DNA of 64,000 bases from Streptomyces sp. ERV7 (GCF_001653515.1 NZ_LYOY01000029.1:1612001-1676000), one strand, 5' to 3'. Numbered from the stretch's first letter, positions 26,537 to 35,541 are shown. Translations and numbers: made by a program. Notes: a model not told the origin generated them from the sequence alone.

Positions 26537-28125
26537 GACCGCCCTCGGTTCTTCGCGTCTCGGTTCTTGACGTCGACGTCGTTCAGATCGGCCCGCGACA
26601 CGGCGGCGACCGTCTCCGGGTCGAGGTCGAAGAGAGTGCGCAGCGCGTCCGCGTACCCGGCACCGCCGGGCTCGGCCGCCAGCTGCTTGATCCGCACGGT
26701 CGGCGCGTGCAGGAGCTTGTCGACGACGCGGCGCACGGTCTGGGTGACCTCGGCGCGCTGCCGGTCGTCCAGGTCGGGCAGCCGCCCCTCCAGGCGTGCC
26801 ACCTCGCCGGCCACCACGTCGGCGGCCATCGCACGCAGCGCGACCACGGTCGGCGTGATGTGCGCGGCGCGCTGGGCGGCGCCGAAGGCCGCGACCTCGT
26901 CGGAGACGATCGAGCGGACCTGGTCGACGTCGGCGGCCATCGGCGCGTCGGCCGAGGCCTCGGCGAGCGACTCGATGTCGACGAGGCGCACCCCGGGGAT
27001 GCGGTGGACGGCGGCGTCGATGTCGCGCGGCATGGCGAGGTCGAGCAGCGCGAGCCGGACCGGACCGGTCTGCGCGGGGATGCGGCCGCGGGCGGGCCGG
27101 GCGCCAGTGGCGTTGTCGGCCCAACTGCCGTGCAGCTCCAGGGAGTCGGCGTCGACCGGCTCACCCTGTTCGCGTACGGCCTCGGCCTCGGCCACCGCCG
27201 AGTACGCGGCGAGTGAGGCGCCGGCGGCGGCCGTCGCGGCGAAGTCGGCGGGGCAGCCCTCGGGGGTGGCGGGCGCGTGAGCGTCCGTGGCGGCGACGGC
27301 TCCGACGGCCTCGCCGACGGCCTGCGCCGTCAGGACCAGACCGGTCGCGCCGGTACAGGAGACGGCCACGTCGACTCGTGTCAGCTCGCGTGCGACCTCG
27401 CCCATCGCCACGGTACGGGCGGCCGTGCCGGACTCCGTGAGGATCTCGGCCAGGCGCTCGGCGCGGGCGGGCGTGCGGTTGGCGACGATCACCTCGCGCA
27501 CTCCGGCGCGCGCCAGCGTCGCCGCGGCCAGCGAGGACATCGAGCCCGCGCCGATCACCAGGGCGCGCTTGTCCTTGGCCCAGGTCTCCACCGGTACGCC
27601 GACCGCCAGCTGCTCCAGGCCGAAGGTGACCAGGGACTGCCCGGCCCGGTCGATCCCGGTCTCGCTGTGGGCGCGCTTGCCGACCCGCAGGGCCTGCTGG
27701 AACAGGTCGTTCAGCAGCCGCCCGGCGGTGTGCAGCTCCTGCCCCAGCGCCAGCGTGTCCTTGATCTGGCCGAGGATCTGGCCCTCGCCCACGACCATCG
27801 AGTCCAGCCCGCACGCCACCGAGAAGAGGTGGTGGACGGCCCGGTCCTCGTAGTGCACATAGAGATACGGAGTGAGCTCCTCCAGGCCGACGCCGCTGTG
27901 CTGGGCGAGCAGCGTGGAGAGCTCGGCGACGCCCGCGTGGAACTTGTCCACGTCCGCGTACAGCTCGATGCGGTTGCAGGTGGCCAGGACCGCCGCCTCG
28001 GCCGCGGGCTCCGCGGCGAGGGTGTCCTGAAGCAGCTTGACCTGCGCGTCCGCCGAGAGCGAGGCCCGCTCCAGGATGCTGACGGGGGCGCTGCGGTGGC
28101 TGAGGCCGACGACCAGGAGGCTCAT
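26533..28125 (-). CDS. hemA: Glutamyl-tRNA reductase
   Basis: 530 aa. LLVVGLSHRSAPVSILERAS at the start, AVLATCNRIELYADVD with the catalytic Cys near residue 50, and VVGEGQILGQIKDTL in the catalytic domain. The NADPH-binding region has ALVIGAGSMSSLAAATLAR. The family is normally 400-450 aa; the extra length is an alanine-rich insertion at about residues 265-350 between Rossmann segments, as is typical in Streptomyces. It makes glutamate-1-semialdehyde, the first committed step of heme synthesis. It overlaps rex and hemC by 4 bp each. Confidence 0.95.
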   Translation of the reverse strand: MSLLVVGLSHRSAPVSILERASLSADAQVKLLQDTLAAEPAAEAAVLATCNRIELYADVDKFHAGVAELSTLLAQHSGVGLEELTPYLYVHYEDRAVHHLFSVACGLDSMVVGEGQILGQIKDTLALGQELHTAGRLLNDLFQQALRVGKRAHSETGIDRAGQSLVTFGLEQLAVGVPVETWAKDKRALVIGAGSMSSLAAATLARAGVREVIVANRTPARAERLAEILTESGTAARTVAMGEVARELTRVDVAVSCTGATGLVLTAQAVGEAVGAVAATDAHAPATPEGCPADFAATAAAGASLAAYSAVAEAEAVREQGEPVDADSLELHGSWADNATGARPARGRIPAQTGPVRLALLDLAMPRDIDAAVHRIPGVRLVDIESLAEASADAPMAADVDQVRSIVSDEVAAFGAAQRAAHITPTVVALRAMAADVVAGEVARLEGRLPDLDDRQRAEVTQTVRRVVDKLLHAPTVRIKQLAAEPGGAGYADALRTLFDLDPETVAAVSRADLNDVDVKNRDAKNRGRS

Positions 28126-28895
28126 GCCGGCATCACCGCGGGCATGTCCCCGTCGGGTCCCTTGCGGTCCACTGCCGCGCCGCCGCGCACCACGGGCGCC
28201 ACGACGTCGGCGGCCTCGGCCGCGGCCGCGTCCTCACCGGCCTTGCGCTGCTCGTGGAAGGCGAGGATCTGCAGCTCGATGGAGAGGTCGACCTTGCGTA
28301 CGTCGACGCCCTCGGGCACCGACAGGACGGTCGGCGCGAAGTTCAGGATGGAGGTGACCCCGGCGGCGACCAGCCGGTCGCAGACCGGCTGCGCGGCACC
28401 CGCCGGCGTCGCGATGACGCCGATGGAGACCCCGTTCTCGCTGATGATCTTCTCCAGCTCGTCGGAGTGCTGCACCGGGATCCCGGCGACGGGCTTGCCC
28501 GCCATCGCGGGGTCCGCGTCGATCAGCGCCGCGACCCGGAAGCCGCGGGAGGCGAACCCGCCGTAGTTGGCGAGCGCCGCGCCGAGGTTTCCGATGCCGA
28601 CGATGACGACGGGCCAGTCCTGGGTGAGGCCGAGCTCGCGGGAGATCTGGTAGACGAGGTACTCGACGTCATAGCCCACACCCCTGGTCCCGTAGGAGCC
28701 GAGGTACGAGAAGTCCTTGCGCAGCTTCGCGGAGTTGACCCCTGCGGCGGCGGCCAGCTCCTCGGAGGAGACCGTGGGTACGGAGCGCTCCGACAGTCCG
28801 GTCAGCGCACGCAGATACAGCGGAAGCCTGGCGACGGTGGCCTCGGGGATTCCTCGGCTACGGGTCGCCGGTCGGTGAGTTCGGCCAGTTGCCAC
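28122..28895 (-). CDS. rex: Rex, NADH/NAD+-sensing transcriptional repressor
   Basis: 257 aa from a GTG with AGGAG five bases upstream. The winged helix covers residues ~10-85 (EATVARLPLYLRAL, VSSEELAAAAGVNSAKLRKDFSYLGSYGTRGVGYDV). The Rossmann fold begins at WPVVIVGIGNLGAALANYGGF (GXGXXG). The C-terminal helix IELQILAFHEQ swaps between subunits. Rex binds its operators when NADH is low and leaves them when NADH rises. A Rex operator lies 74 bp upstream, so the rex-hemA-hemC-hemD operon should be autoregulated, as known for S. coelicolor. Confidence 0.95.
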   Translation of the reverse strand: MATGRTHRPATRSRGIPEATVARLPLYLRALTGLSERSVPTVSSEELAAAAGVNSAKLRKDFSYLGSYGTRGVGYDVEYLVYQISRELGLTQDWPVVIVGIGNLGAALANYGGFASRGFRVAALIDADPAMAGKPVAGIPVQHSDELEKIISENGVSIGVIATPAGAAQPVCDRLVAAGVTSILNFAPTVLSVPEGVDVRKVDLSIELQILAFHEQRKAGEDAAAAEAADVVAPVVRGGAAVDRKGPDGDMPAVMPA

Positions 28896-29262
28896 GGTGC
28901 TCCTGCGGGATGAGCGAGGCAGGCGGCCATGTGTCCCAGGACCGCCCCGTCGAATGCAGGCTATGTCTTTGTGAACGCGTGCACAAAGATGGTGTCCGCT
29001 TTGTCCGAGCAAAGTGACCGGGCTCACGCGAACCGGCGCCGATTTCCGGGAACCGACGGCGAGGCCGGCCCGTTGAGAACCCGAAGGGGGCAAAACCGTA
29101 CACACCTCTCCACGATGTCACCCCCGAACGCGACAAAACGACCTCGATGGTAACCACAACTACCGCTGATCACCCACTCGATCACACGCGATCGCACGAC
29201 AACGGGTTCACGGCGAGCCACAGGAGCCACAGGGCCCCCTCCACGGAGAACCCTCTCCTCTC
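28896..29262. promoter_or_regulatory. rex operon promoter region, no gene
   Basis: 367 bp between the rex start and the glutaredoxin stop, both reverse strand. It contains the Rex operator at 28969-28986. Beyond it I see several short AT-richer patches (for example GGTAACCACAACTACC near 29,150) suited to a promoter, but no clear -10/-35 pair and no convincing open frame. Confidence 0.6.
28969..28986. promoter_or_regulatory. Rex operator (ROP)
   Basis: TTGTGAACGCGTGCACAA matches the Rex consensus TTGTGAANNNNTTCACAA with one change in the right half (G for T). It is positioned upstream of rex. Binding by Rex at low NADH would repress rex-hemACD. Confidence 0.88.
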
Positions 29263-29553
29263 TCATGCGCCCAGCGCACTCCTGAGACGTGCGGGATCCA
29301 CCCGCCAGAAGGTGTGCTGCGCGCCGTCGACGAGGACAACCGGAATCTGCTCCCAGTACTCACGGTGCAGCGCCTCGTCCTGGGTGATGTCCTTCTCCTC
29401 CCACTCGGCTCCCGTCTCGGCGCAGACACGCTCGACGACGGCGCGGGCGTCGTCGCAGAGATGACAGCCGGGCTTGCCGATGAGCGTGACGAGCGGCGGG
29501 GCGGCGGGGCCGGGGCTCTGCGCGGACTTCCCACGCCGGAAGAGAGGACTCAT
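29263..29553 (-). CDS. Glutaredoxin-family (thioredoxin-fold) protein
   Basis: 96 aa. [22 protein letters not shown] carries a CHLC redox motif on the first helix, and [19 protein letters not shown] supplies the cis-proline segment; these define the DUF836/glutaredoxin-like fold. It lies upstream of and parallel to rex-hemACD, a common actinobacterial arrangement. The ATG is centred in a perfect 14-bp palindrome. Likely a small dithiol reductase; its partner is unknown. Confidence 0.88.
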   Translation of the reverse strand: MSPLFRRGKSAQSPGPAAPPLVTLIGKPGCHLCDDARAVVERVCAETGAEWEEKDITQDEALHREYWEQIPVVLVDGAQHTFWRVDPARLRSALGA

Positions 29554-29559
29554 GAGTCC
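29546..29559. promoter_or_regulatory. Perfect 14-bp palindrome over the glutaredoxin start
   Basis: GGACTCATGAGTCC is fully self-complementary and its centre is the ATG of the glutaredoxin gene. It could be an operator at the start of a leaderless or short-leader transcript, or a hairpin that hides the start codon. Confidence 0.5.
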
Positions 29560-29670
29560 ATTCTCCGCCCACCGGAAGGCGGGCGGCCGCCCCGCGCCCG
29601 CCTCGTGGAGTTCACGCCCTCGCATCCCGGCGTGTCGGGCGGGACCGAACAGACTGGCTATGCTCACGAC

Positions 29671-30657
29671 ATGGCCGTACTGGGATGGCTCACCCCTCGT
29701 AGGCGCTCGGCGACAGCCCGCAGTGTGCTGGCCGGCGAGGCCGCAGCCGAGGCAGCCCGCAAGTCCGAACAGGAGCTGGCGGAACTGGCCGAGGCGGAAG
29801 CGGAAGCCAGAAGAAAGGCGGACGCGGACTCCACCTCCCCCGCCTCTCCCCTCTCTCCCTCCGAACCGGAATTCCCGGTGGTCGGGGACAACCTGGCGGC
29901 CGCGTTCTTCGACCTCGACAACACGGTGATGCAGGGCGCGGCGATCTTCCACTTCGGGCGGGGCCTGTACAAACGGAAGTTCTTCCAGCGCCGCGACCTG
30001 GCGCGGTTCGCCTGGCAGCAGGCGTGGTTCCGGCTCGCCGGGGTCGAGGACCCCGAGCACATGCAGGACGCGCGCGAGAGCGCCCTGTCGATCGTCAAGG
30101 GCCACCGTGTCTCCGAGCTGATGTCGATCGGCGAGGAGATCTACGACGAGTACATGGCGGACCGCATCTGGCCCGGCACGCGCGCGCTCGCCCAGGCGCA
30201 TCTGGACGCGGGCCAGAAGGTGTGGCTGGTGACCGCCGCGCCGGTGGAGACCGCGACGATCATCGCGCGCCGCCTCGGCCTGACGGGCGCGCTCGGCACG
30301 GTCGCGGAGTCCGTGCGCGGCGTGTACACGGGCCGCCTGGTGGGCGAGCCCCTGCACGGCCCCGCCAAGGCGGAGGCGGTACGCGCCCTGGCGGCGGCGG
30401 AGGGCCTGGACCTCACGCGCTGCGCGGCGTACAGCGACTCCCACAACGACATCCCCATGCTGTCCCTGGTCGGCCACCCCTACGCCATCAACCCCGACGC
30501 GAAGCTGCGCAAGCACGCGCGGGCGAGGGAATGGCGCCTGCGCGACTACCGCACGGGCCGCAAGGCGGCGAAGGTCGGCATCCCGGCGGCGGCCGGAGTA
30601 GGCGCCCTGGCAGGCGGCACGGCGGCAGCAGTAGCCCTACACCGCCGCCGCCGCTAA
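29671..30657 (+). CDS. HAD-IB family phosphatase (SerB-like) with membrane tail
   Basis: 328 aa. After an acidic/alanine-rich N-terminus the HAD core starts at [16 protein letters not shown] (DXDXT, near residue 78). Motif II is WLVTAAPVE; motif III/IV are [14 protein letters not shown] and [18 protein letters not shown] (SDSXXD). The C-terminus has a hydrophobic alanine/glycine helix ([22 protein letters not shown]) and a basic end, suggesting membrane attachment. The phosphomonoester substrate is unknown. A TATGCT hexamer 6 nt before the ATG suggests a leaderless mRNA. Confidence 0.87.
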   Translation: MAVLGWLTPRRRSATARSVLAGEAAAEAARKSEQELAELAEAEAEARRKADADSTSPASPLSPSEPEFPVVGDNLAAAFFDLDNTVMQGAAIFHFGRGLYKRKFFQRRDLARFAWQQAWFRLAGVEDPEHMQDARESALSIVKGHRVSELMSIGEEIYDEYMADRIWPGTRALAQAHLDAGQKVWLVTAAPVETATIIARRLGLTGALGTVAESVRGVYTGRLVGEPLHGPAKAEAVRALAAAEGLDLTRCAAYSDSHNDIPMLSLVGHPYAINPDAKLRKHARAREWRLRDYRTGRKAAKVGIPAAAGVGALAGGTAAAVALHRRRR

Positions 30658-30697
30658 CCCCCTCCGGACCTACACCCCGAACCCCCTACGGGCCGGC

Positions 30698-30788
30698 GGT
30701 GGGTTGCTCGCGCAGTTCCCCGCGCCCCTCAAAGGCGCCCCGAAGGGGCGCATTTGAGGGGCGCGGGGAACTGCGCGAGCAACCCACC
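30698..30788. terminator. Very long palindrome, dispersed repeat and bidirectional terminator
   Basis: Arms of 36 bp (30698-30733 and 30753-30788) are perfect reverse complements. After one mismatch the stem continues as GCGCCCC/GGGGCGC around a GAA loop, giving a ~43-bp stem. The core CGCGCAGTTCCCCGCGCCCC recurs, in inverted copies, at 46,660-46,680 and 46,766-46,786. It lies between converging genes. It is a dispersed intergenic repeat family, and such repeats are also typical contig break points. Confidence 0.88.
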
Positions 30789-30817
30789 ACACACCCGCAG
30801 ACAAACCCCGGGCAGAA

Positions 30818-32116
30818 CTACTCCGCGTTCTCCGCCTCCGTGGCGACCTTCGCGATCCCTTCGAGCACCGACCGGGGGTCGCCCTCCGGCGAGACCGCCC
30901 CGCCGATCCGCTTCTTGATCGTCTCGCTCACCTTCGGCCACGACGTCTTGCCGACCGGCGGCAGCTCGGAGGTCGGCAGCGCGGCCAGGAACTCCTTGAG
31001 CTCCGGGTGCTTGCCGTCGTTCTGCATCGTCTGCGACGCCGTACGGGTCGCGGGCAGCAGGTCGTACTTGTCCGCGAAGGCCAGCACGTTCTGGTCGCTG
31101 AACGCGAAGTCGAGGAACTTCCCGATCTCCTCGCGGTGGCCGTTCTGCTTGAAGCCCATGATCCAGTCGGCCACGCCCATCGACGCCTTGGGCTTGCCCT
31201 CGGTGCCGGGCAGCGGGACCATCCCGTACTTCACGCCCTTCTTGCGGGCCTGCTCCATCAGCGAGGGGTGCCCGTTGAGCATGCCGACCTCGCCCTTGGC
31301 GAACGCGTCGAAGGCCGTCTGCCGGTTGAGCTTGGCCGGTGCGACGGGCCCGGTCAGACCCTCTTCGACCAGGTTCTTCTTCAGCCAGTTGAAGGTCTTG
31401 ATGTTCTCGGGCGAGTCGAGGTCGTAGCCGGAGATCTGGTTGACGTAACCGCCGCCGCCGCTCAGCATCCACATCATCGTCTCGGCCTGGGCCTCCTCGC
31501 TGCCCAACGGCAGCGCGAAGGGGGTCTTGACCCCCTTGGCCTTCAGCGCCTTGGCGTCGGCCGCCAGCTGCGCCCAGGTCTGCGGCGGCTTGATGTGCGC
31601 CTTGTCGAAGAGCGACTGGTTGTAGAAGAGCAGCCGGGTGGAGGCCACGAACGGGATGCCGTACTGGACACGCTTCATCTCGCCCGCGTCCGCCAGCGGC
31701 GCCAGGAAGTTCGCCTGGACGGGGATGGAGAGCAGCTGGTCGACGGAGTAGAGCTTGTTGCCGGCGGCGTAGTCGGAGTACGCGCCGATCTGCGCGATGT
31801 CGGGGGCCTTGCCCGCCTTCACCATCTCCGCGACCTTGGCGTCGACGACGTCCCAGGACAGGACGGAGACCTCGACCTTGATGCCGGGGTTCTTCTTCTC
31901 GAACTCGCCGACGACGTCGTGCCAGTACGCCTTGGTGCTGCTGCCGCCCGCGATGTCGTAGTCGGCGGCGACCAGCTTGAGGGTGACGCTGCCGGAGCCG
32001 CTGTCGCTGCCGCAGCCGGTGAGGCCCACGGCCGCCATGCCGAGTGCGGCAACCGCCGCCGTCAGATTCCCCAAGCTCTTGAAGAGCAGGGGAGACCCCA
32101 TCCGCCGCTGCTGCAC
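30818..32116 (-). CDS. Sugar ABC transporter solute-binding lipoprotein
   Basis: 432 aa from a GTG. The lipoprotein signal ends in the lipobox LTGC near residue 35. The mature part is a family 1 extracellular solute-binding protein: VVGEFEKKNPGIKVEVSVLSW, GKAPDIAQIGAYSDYAAG, GIPFVASTRLLFYNQSLFDK and FAKGEVGMLNGHPSLM. It would deliver a sugar to a membrane ABC importer; permease genes are not in the window. It is divergent from the nagK-nagA genes across a region with two DasR-type sites, which suggests an aminosugar ligand. Confidence 0.87.
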   Translation of the reverse strand: MQQRRMGSPLLFKSLGNLTAAVAALGMAAVGLTGCGSDSGSGSVTLKLVAADYDIAGGSSTKAYWHDVVGEFEKKNPGIKVEVSVLSWDVVDAKVAEMVKAGKAPDIAQIGAYSDYAAGNKLYSVDQLLSIPVQANFLAPLADAGEMKRVQYGIPFVASTRLLFYNQSLFDKAHIKPPQTWAQLAADAKALKAKGVKTPFALPLGSEEAQAETMMWMLSGGGGYVNQISGYDLDSPENIKTFNWLKKNLVEEGLTGPVAPAKLNRQTAFDAFAKGEVGMLNGHPSLMEQARKKGVKYGMVPLPGTEGKPKASMGVADWIMGFKQNGHREEIGKFLDFAFSDQNVLAFADKYDLLPATRTASQTMQNDGKHPELKEFLAALPTSELPPVGKTSWPKVSETIKKRIGGAVSPEGDPRSVLEGIAKVATEAENAE

Positions 32117-32218
32117 GTGCTCTGTCCCACCCTCGTTGTTCGCCAGTCGGTCCCCCGTGAACGTCCTGTTCGCAACGTCCTGTCTACATGAGCTGCGATC
32201 TTCCCTTGCGGCCGGGGC

Positions 32219-32234
32219 TGAGGTCTACACCAGT
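32219..32234. promoter_or_regulatory. DasR-responsive element (dre)-like site, solute-binding-protein side
   Basis: TGAGGTCTACACCAGT matches the dre consensus ACTGGTCTAGACCACT at 11 of 16 positions, including the GGTCTA and ACCA core. DasR is the GntR-family GlcNAc regulator of streptomycetes and is released by glucosamine-6-phosphate. Confidence 0.65.
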
Positions 32235-32301
32235 TGGATATCACTTCCGCAACTTCTGCCGCTGCCGTCCCACCCGTACGGCCGTAATCCGGGCGGCACT
32301 T

Positions 32302-32317
32302 GGGAAAACGCTTACCC
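32302..32317. promoter_or_regulatory. LacI-type operator-like inverted repeat
   Basis: GGGAAAACGCTTACCC is symmetric around a central CG (GGG-AA-CG-TT-CCC), the usual form of LacI-family operators. It lies between the two dre-like sites. The cognate regulator is not in the window. Confidence 0.45.
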
Positions 32318-32328
32318 GCCACGCGGTG

Positions 32329-32344
32329 AGTGGACTAGACCTTT
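32329..32344. promoter_or_regulatory. dre-like site, nagK side
   Basis: AGTGGACTAGACCTTT matches the reverse dre consensus (AGTGGTCTAGACCAGT) at 13 of 16 positions. It ends 2 bp before the first in-frame ATG of the ROK kinase, a position that would block transcription. Confidence 0.7.
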
Positions 32345-32372
32345 CATGGGTGAACGCGCGAGACTGTCCCCC

Positions 32373-33371
32373 GTGAGACACGTCATCGCCCTGGATGTGG
32401 GCGGCACCGGGATGAAAGCCGCCCTGATCGGGGTGGACGGCGGGCTGCTGTACGAGGCGCGCAGGCCCACCGGCCGCGAGCGCGGCCCCGAGGCCGTCGT
32501 CGAGACCATCCTCGGCTTCGCCGCCGAGCTGCGGGCGTACGGCGAGGAGCACCTCGGCGAGAGCGCCGTGGCGGCCGGAGTCGCCGTGCCCGGCATCGTC
32601 GACGCCGAGAACGGCATCGCGGTCTACGCGGCCAACCTGGGCTGGCGCGACGTCCCCATGCGGGCGCTGCTGAGCGAGCGGCTCGACGGCGTGCCCGTAG
32701 CGCTCGGCCACGACGTGCGCACCGGCGGTCTCGCCGAGGGCCGCATCGGCGCGGGCAGGGGCGCCGACCGCTTCCTGTTCATCCCGCTCGGCACCGGCAT
32801 CGCCGGGGCCATCGGCATCGACGGCCGCATCGAGCCCGGCGCCCACGGCTACGCGGGCGAGATCGGCCACATCGTGGTGCGCCCCGGCGGCATCCCCTGC
32901 GGCTGCGGCCAGCGGGGCTGTCTGGAGCGCCTCGCCTCCGCCTCCGCCGTCACCCAGGCGTGGGCCGAGGCCAGCGGCGACCCGGACGCGGACGCGGCCG
33001 ACTGCGCCAAGGCCGTGGAGTCCGGCGACCCCGCCGCCACCGCCGTGTGGCGGAACGCCGTCGACGCGCTCGCGGACGGCCTGGTCACCGCGCTCACCCT
33101 GCTCGACCCCCGCACGCTGATCATCGGTGGCGGGCTCGCCGAAGCCGGGGAAACCTTGTTCGTACCGCTGCGGGCGGCCGTAGAGGAGCGCGTCACGTTC
33201 CAGAAGCTGCCCGCGATCGTCCCGGCGGCCCTCGGCGACACGGCGGGCTGCCTGGGCGCGGGACTGCTCGCCTGGGACCTGCTCGGCACCACCGGCACCG
33301 CACCCGCTTCCGGCACCACCCCGCCCGGCACCGACGCCGGCACCACCCACTCCACGGAGGTAACCGCCTGA
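32373..33371 (+). CDS. nagK: ROK-family sugar kinase, probable N-acetylglucosamine kinase
   Basis: 332 aa from the GTG of RHVIALDVGGTGMKAALIG; an in-frame ATG at 32346 would add 9 residues. The ATP-binding DVGGTG motif, the ROK signature around IPLGTGIAGAIGIDG, and the zinc-binding GEIGHIVVRPGGIPCGCGQRGCLE are all present. The last ~25 residues are a threonine/proline-rich tail. The stop overlaps the nagA start (TGATG). The neighbouring nagA and dre sites argue for phosphorylation of GlcNAc. Confidence 0.88.
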   Translation: MRHVIALDVGGTGMKAALIGVDGGLLYEARRPTGRERGPEAVVETILGFAAELRAYGEEHLGESAVAAGVAVPGIVDAENGIAVYAANLGWRDVPMRALLSERLDGVPVALGHDVRTGGLAEGRIGAGRGADRFLFIPLGTGIAGAIGIDGRIEPGAHGYAGEIGHIVVRPGGIPCGCGQRGCLERLASASAVTQAWAEASGDPDADAADCAKAVESGDPAATAVWRNAVDALADGLVTALTLLDPRTLIIGGGLAEAGETLFVPLRAAVEERVTFQKLPAIVPAALGDTAGCLGAGLLAWDLLGTTGTAPASGTTPPGTDAGTTHSTEVTA

Positions 33372-34516
33372 TGGCCGCAGTAAAGGTTCTCTCCGGCGCC
33401 CGCGTCGTCCTGCCGACCGGCGTCGTCGAGGGCGGACGCGTGATCGTCGACGGCACGAGGATCGCCGGAAGCGCGCCCGGGAGCGCCGAGCGCGTCGACC
33501 TCACCGGCCACTGGGTCGTGCCCGGCTTCGTCGACATGCACGTACACGGCGGGGGCGGCGCCTCCTTCACCAACGGCACGGTCGAGGACGTCCTCAAGGG
33601 CATCCACACCCACCGGCTGCACGGCACCACCACCATGGTCGCCTCCACCGTCACCGGCGAGATGGACTTCCTGGCCCAGCGGGCCGGGCTGCTCTCCGAG
33701 CTGGTCGAGCAGGGCGACCTGGCGGGCATCCACTTCGAGGGCCCGTTCATCTCGCCGTGCCGCAAGGGCGCCCACAGCGAGGACCTGCTGCGCCACCCCG
33801 ACCCGGCCGAGGTCCGCAAGCTGATGGACGCGGCCCGGGGCACCGCCAAGATGTTCACCCTCGCCACCGAGCTCCCCGGCGGCCTGGACTCCGTACGGCT
33901 GCTCGCCGAGCACGGGGTGATCGCCGCCATCGGCCACACCGACGCCACCTACGAGCAGACCGTCGAGGCGATCGACGCGGGCGCGAGCGTCGCCACCCAC
34001 CTCTACAACGCGATGCCCGCCCTCGGCCACCGCGCGCCCGGCCCGATCGCCGCCCTCCTGGAGGACGAGCGGATCACCGTGGAGCTGATCAACGACGGCA
34101 CCCATCTGCACCCCGCCTCCCTCGAACTCGCCTTCCACCACAAGGGCGCCGACCGGGTCGCCTTCATCACGGACGCCATGGACGCGGCCGGGTTCGGCGA
34201 CGGGCTCTACCACCTCGGTCCGCTGGAGGTCGAGGTCAAGGAGGGCGTCGCCCGGCTGGTCGAGGGCGGCTCCATCGCGGGCTCGACCCTCACCCTGGAC
34301 CGCGCCTTCCGGCGCGCGGTGACCGTCGACGACCTCGCCGTCGAGGACGCGGTCCGCGCGCTCAGCGCCAACCCGGCGCGGCTGCTCGGCGTGTACGACA
34401 GGGTCGGCTCGCTCGAACCCGGCAAGGACGCGGACCTGGTGGTCCTGGACGAGGCGTTCGCGCTCAAGGGCGTGATGCGCCGGGGCGAGTGGATCGTGGC
34501 GCCCGCCCTGGGCTGA
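33371..34516 (+). CDS. nagA: N-acetylglucosamine-6-phosphate deacetylase
   Basis: 381 aa. VVPGFVDMHVHGGGGASF contains the HXH metal site near residue 58. GIHFEGPFISPCRKGAHSED carries the catalytic/metal glutamate. AAIGHTDATYEQ and ATHLYNAMPALGHRAPG give the later histidines, and FITDAMDAAGF the catalytic aspartate. The enzyme makes glucosamine-6-phosphate, which is also the ligand that inactivates DasR. Translationally coupled to the upstream kinase. Confidence 0.95.
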   Translation: MAAVKVLSGARVVLPTGVVEGGRVIVDGTRIAGSAPGSAERVDLTGHWVVPGFVDMHVHGGGGASFTNGTVEDVLKGIHTHRLHGTTTMVASTVTGEMDFLAQRAGLLSELVEQGDLAGIHFEGPFISPCRKGAHSEDLLRHPDPAEVRKLMDAARGTAKMFTLATELPGGLDSVRLLAEHGVIAAIGHTDATYEQTVEAIDAGASVATHLYNAMPALGHRAPGPIAALLEDERITVELINDGTHLHPASLELAFHHKGADRVAFITDAMDAAGFGDGLYHLGPLEVEVKEGVARLVEGGSIAGSTLTLDRAFRRAVTVDDLAVEDAVRALSANPARLLGVYDRVGSLEPGKDADLVVLDEAFALKGVMRRGEWIVAPALG

Positions 34517-34594
34517 GCCCCCCTACGGGGCGGTGGCCGGATTCCGGGGCTGTGGGGTCTGGGCCGGCCACCGTCCGTTTGGCATGATCACCTC

Positions 34595-35515
34595 GTGATC
34601 CTGACCGTCACGCTGAACACGGCACTCGACATCACCTACCGGGTCCCCGAGCTCGTCCCGCACGCCTCGCACCGCGTGGACGAGGTCACCGAGCGCCCCG
34701 GCGGCAAGGGCGTCAACGTCGCCCGGGTGCTGGCCGCGCTCGGCCACGAAAGCGTCATCACGGGCTTCGCGGGCGGCCGCACCGGCGCGGTCCTGCGCGA
34801 ACTGCTGGCCCCGCTGGCGCCGGTCGACGCGCTGGTCCCGGTCGCCGGGACCACCCGCCGCACGATCGCGGTGGCCGATACGGCCACCGGCGACACCACC
34901 CAGCTCAACGAGCCGGGCCCGCACGTCACGGCCGACGAGTGGGAGGCGTTCCTGGCGGCGTACGGGCCGCTGCTGCGCGAGGCGGACGCGGTGGCGCTCT
35001 GCGGCAGCCTGCCGCCCGGGGTCCCGGTCGGCGCCTACGCGGACCTGGTACGCCGGGCCCGCGCGGCGGACGTCCCGGTGCTCCTGGACACCAGCGGCGA
35101 ACCCCTGCGGCGCGGCCTCGCGGCCCGCCCCGACCTGATCAAGCCGAACGCCGACGAACTGGCCCGCCTCACCGGCTCCCGCGAGCCCCTGCGCGCGGCC
35201 CGCGACGCCCGCCGCCGGGGCGCGCACAGCGTGGTGGCCTCCCTGGGCCCCGAGGGCCTGCTGGCGGTCACCCCCGACGGCACCTGGCAGGCGACCCCAC
35301 CGGCCCCGGTCCGCGGCAACCCCACGGGCGCGGGCGACTCGGCGGTGGCGGCCCTCCTGTCGTCCCTGGTGGAGGGCCTGCCCTGGCCGGACCGCCTGAA
35401 GCGGGCGGTGGCCCTGTCAACGGCGACGGTGCTGGCGCCGGTGGCGGGGGAGTACGACGCGGGGGCGTACGAGGACCTGCTCACCGGGGTACGGGTGAGC
35501 ACCCTGCCGGGCTGA
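34595..35515 (+). CDS. PfkB-family 1-phosphofructokinase-like sugar kinase
   Basis: 306 aa from a GTG. The 1-PFK/tagatose-6-P kinase group is recognisable: MILTVTLNTALDITYRVP, ERPGGKGVNVARVLAALGH near residue 37, GSLPPGVPVGAY, and the PfkB C-terminal signature PVRGNPTGAGDSAVAALLS with the catalytic Asp near residue 250. It lies 78 bp after nagA and probably in the same unit. The phosphosugar substrate is uncertain. Confidence 0.88.
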   Translation: MILTVTLNTALDITYRVPELVPHASHRVDEVTERPGGKGVNVARVLAALGHESVITGFAGGRTGAVLRELLAPLAPVDALVPVAGTTRRTIAVADTATGDTTQLNEPGPHVTADEWEAFLAAYGPLLREADAVALCGSLPPGVPVGAYADLVRRARAADVPVLLDTSGEPLRRGLAARPDLIKPNADELARLTGSREPLRAARDARRRGAHSVVASLGPEGLLAVTPDGTWQATPPAPVRGNPTGAGDSAVAALLSSLVEGLPWPDRLKRAVALSTATVLAPVAGEYDAGAYEDLLTGVRVSTLPG

Positions 35516-35541
35516 GGGAGTCGCCTGCGGGCCGTGCCGTA

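Larger units (their letters stand above)
32117..32372. promoter_or_regulatory. Divergent control region of the GlcNAc locus
   Basis: About 250 bp between the solute-binding protein and the ROK kinase. It holds a direct repeat AACGTCCTGT (32160-32169 and 32174-32183), a dre-like site (32219-32234), a LacI-type inverted repeat (32302-32317) and a second dre-like site (32329-32344). This layout fits repression in both directions by DasR plus a second sugar regulator. Confidence 0.7.
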
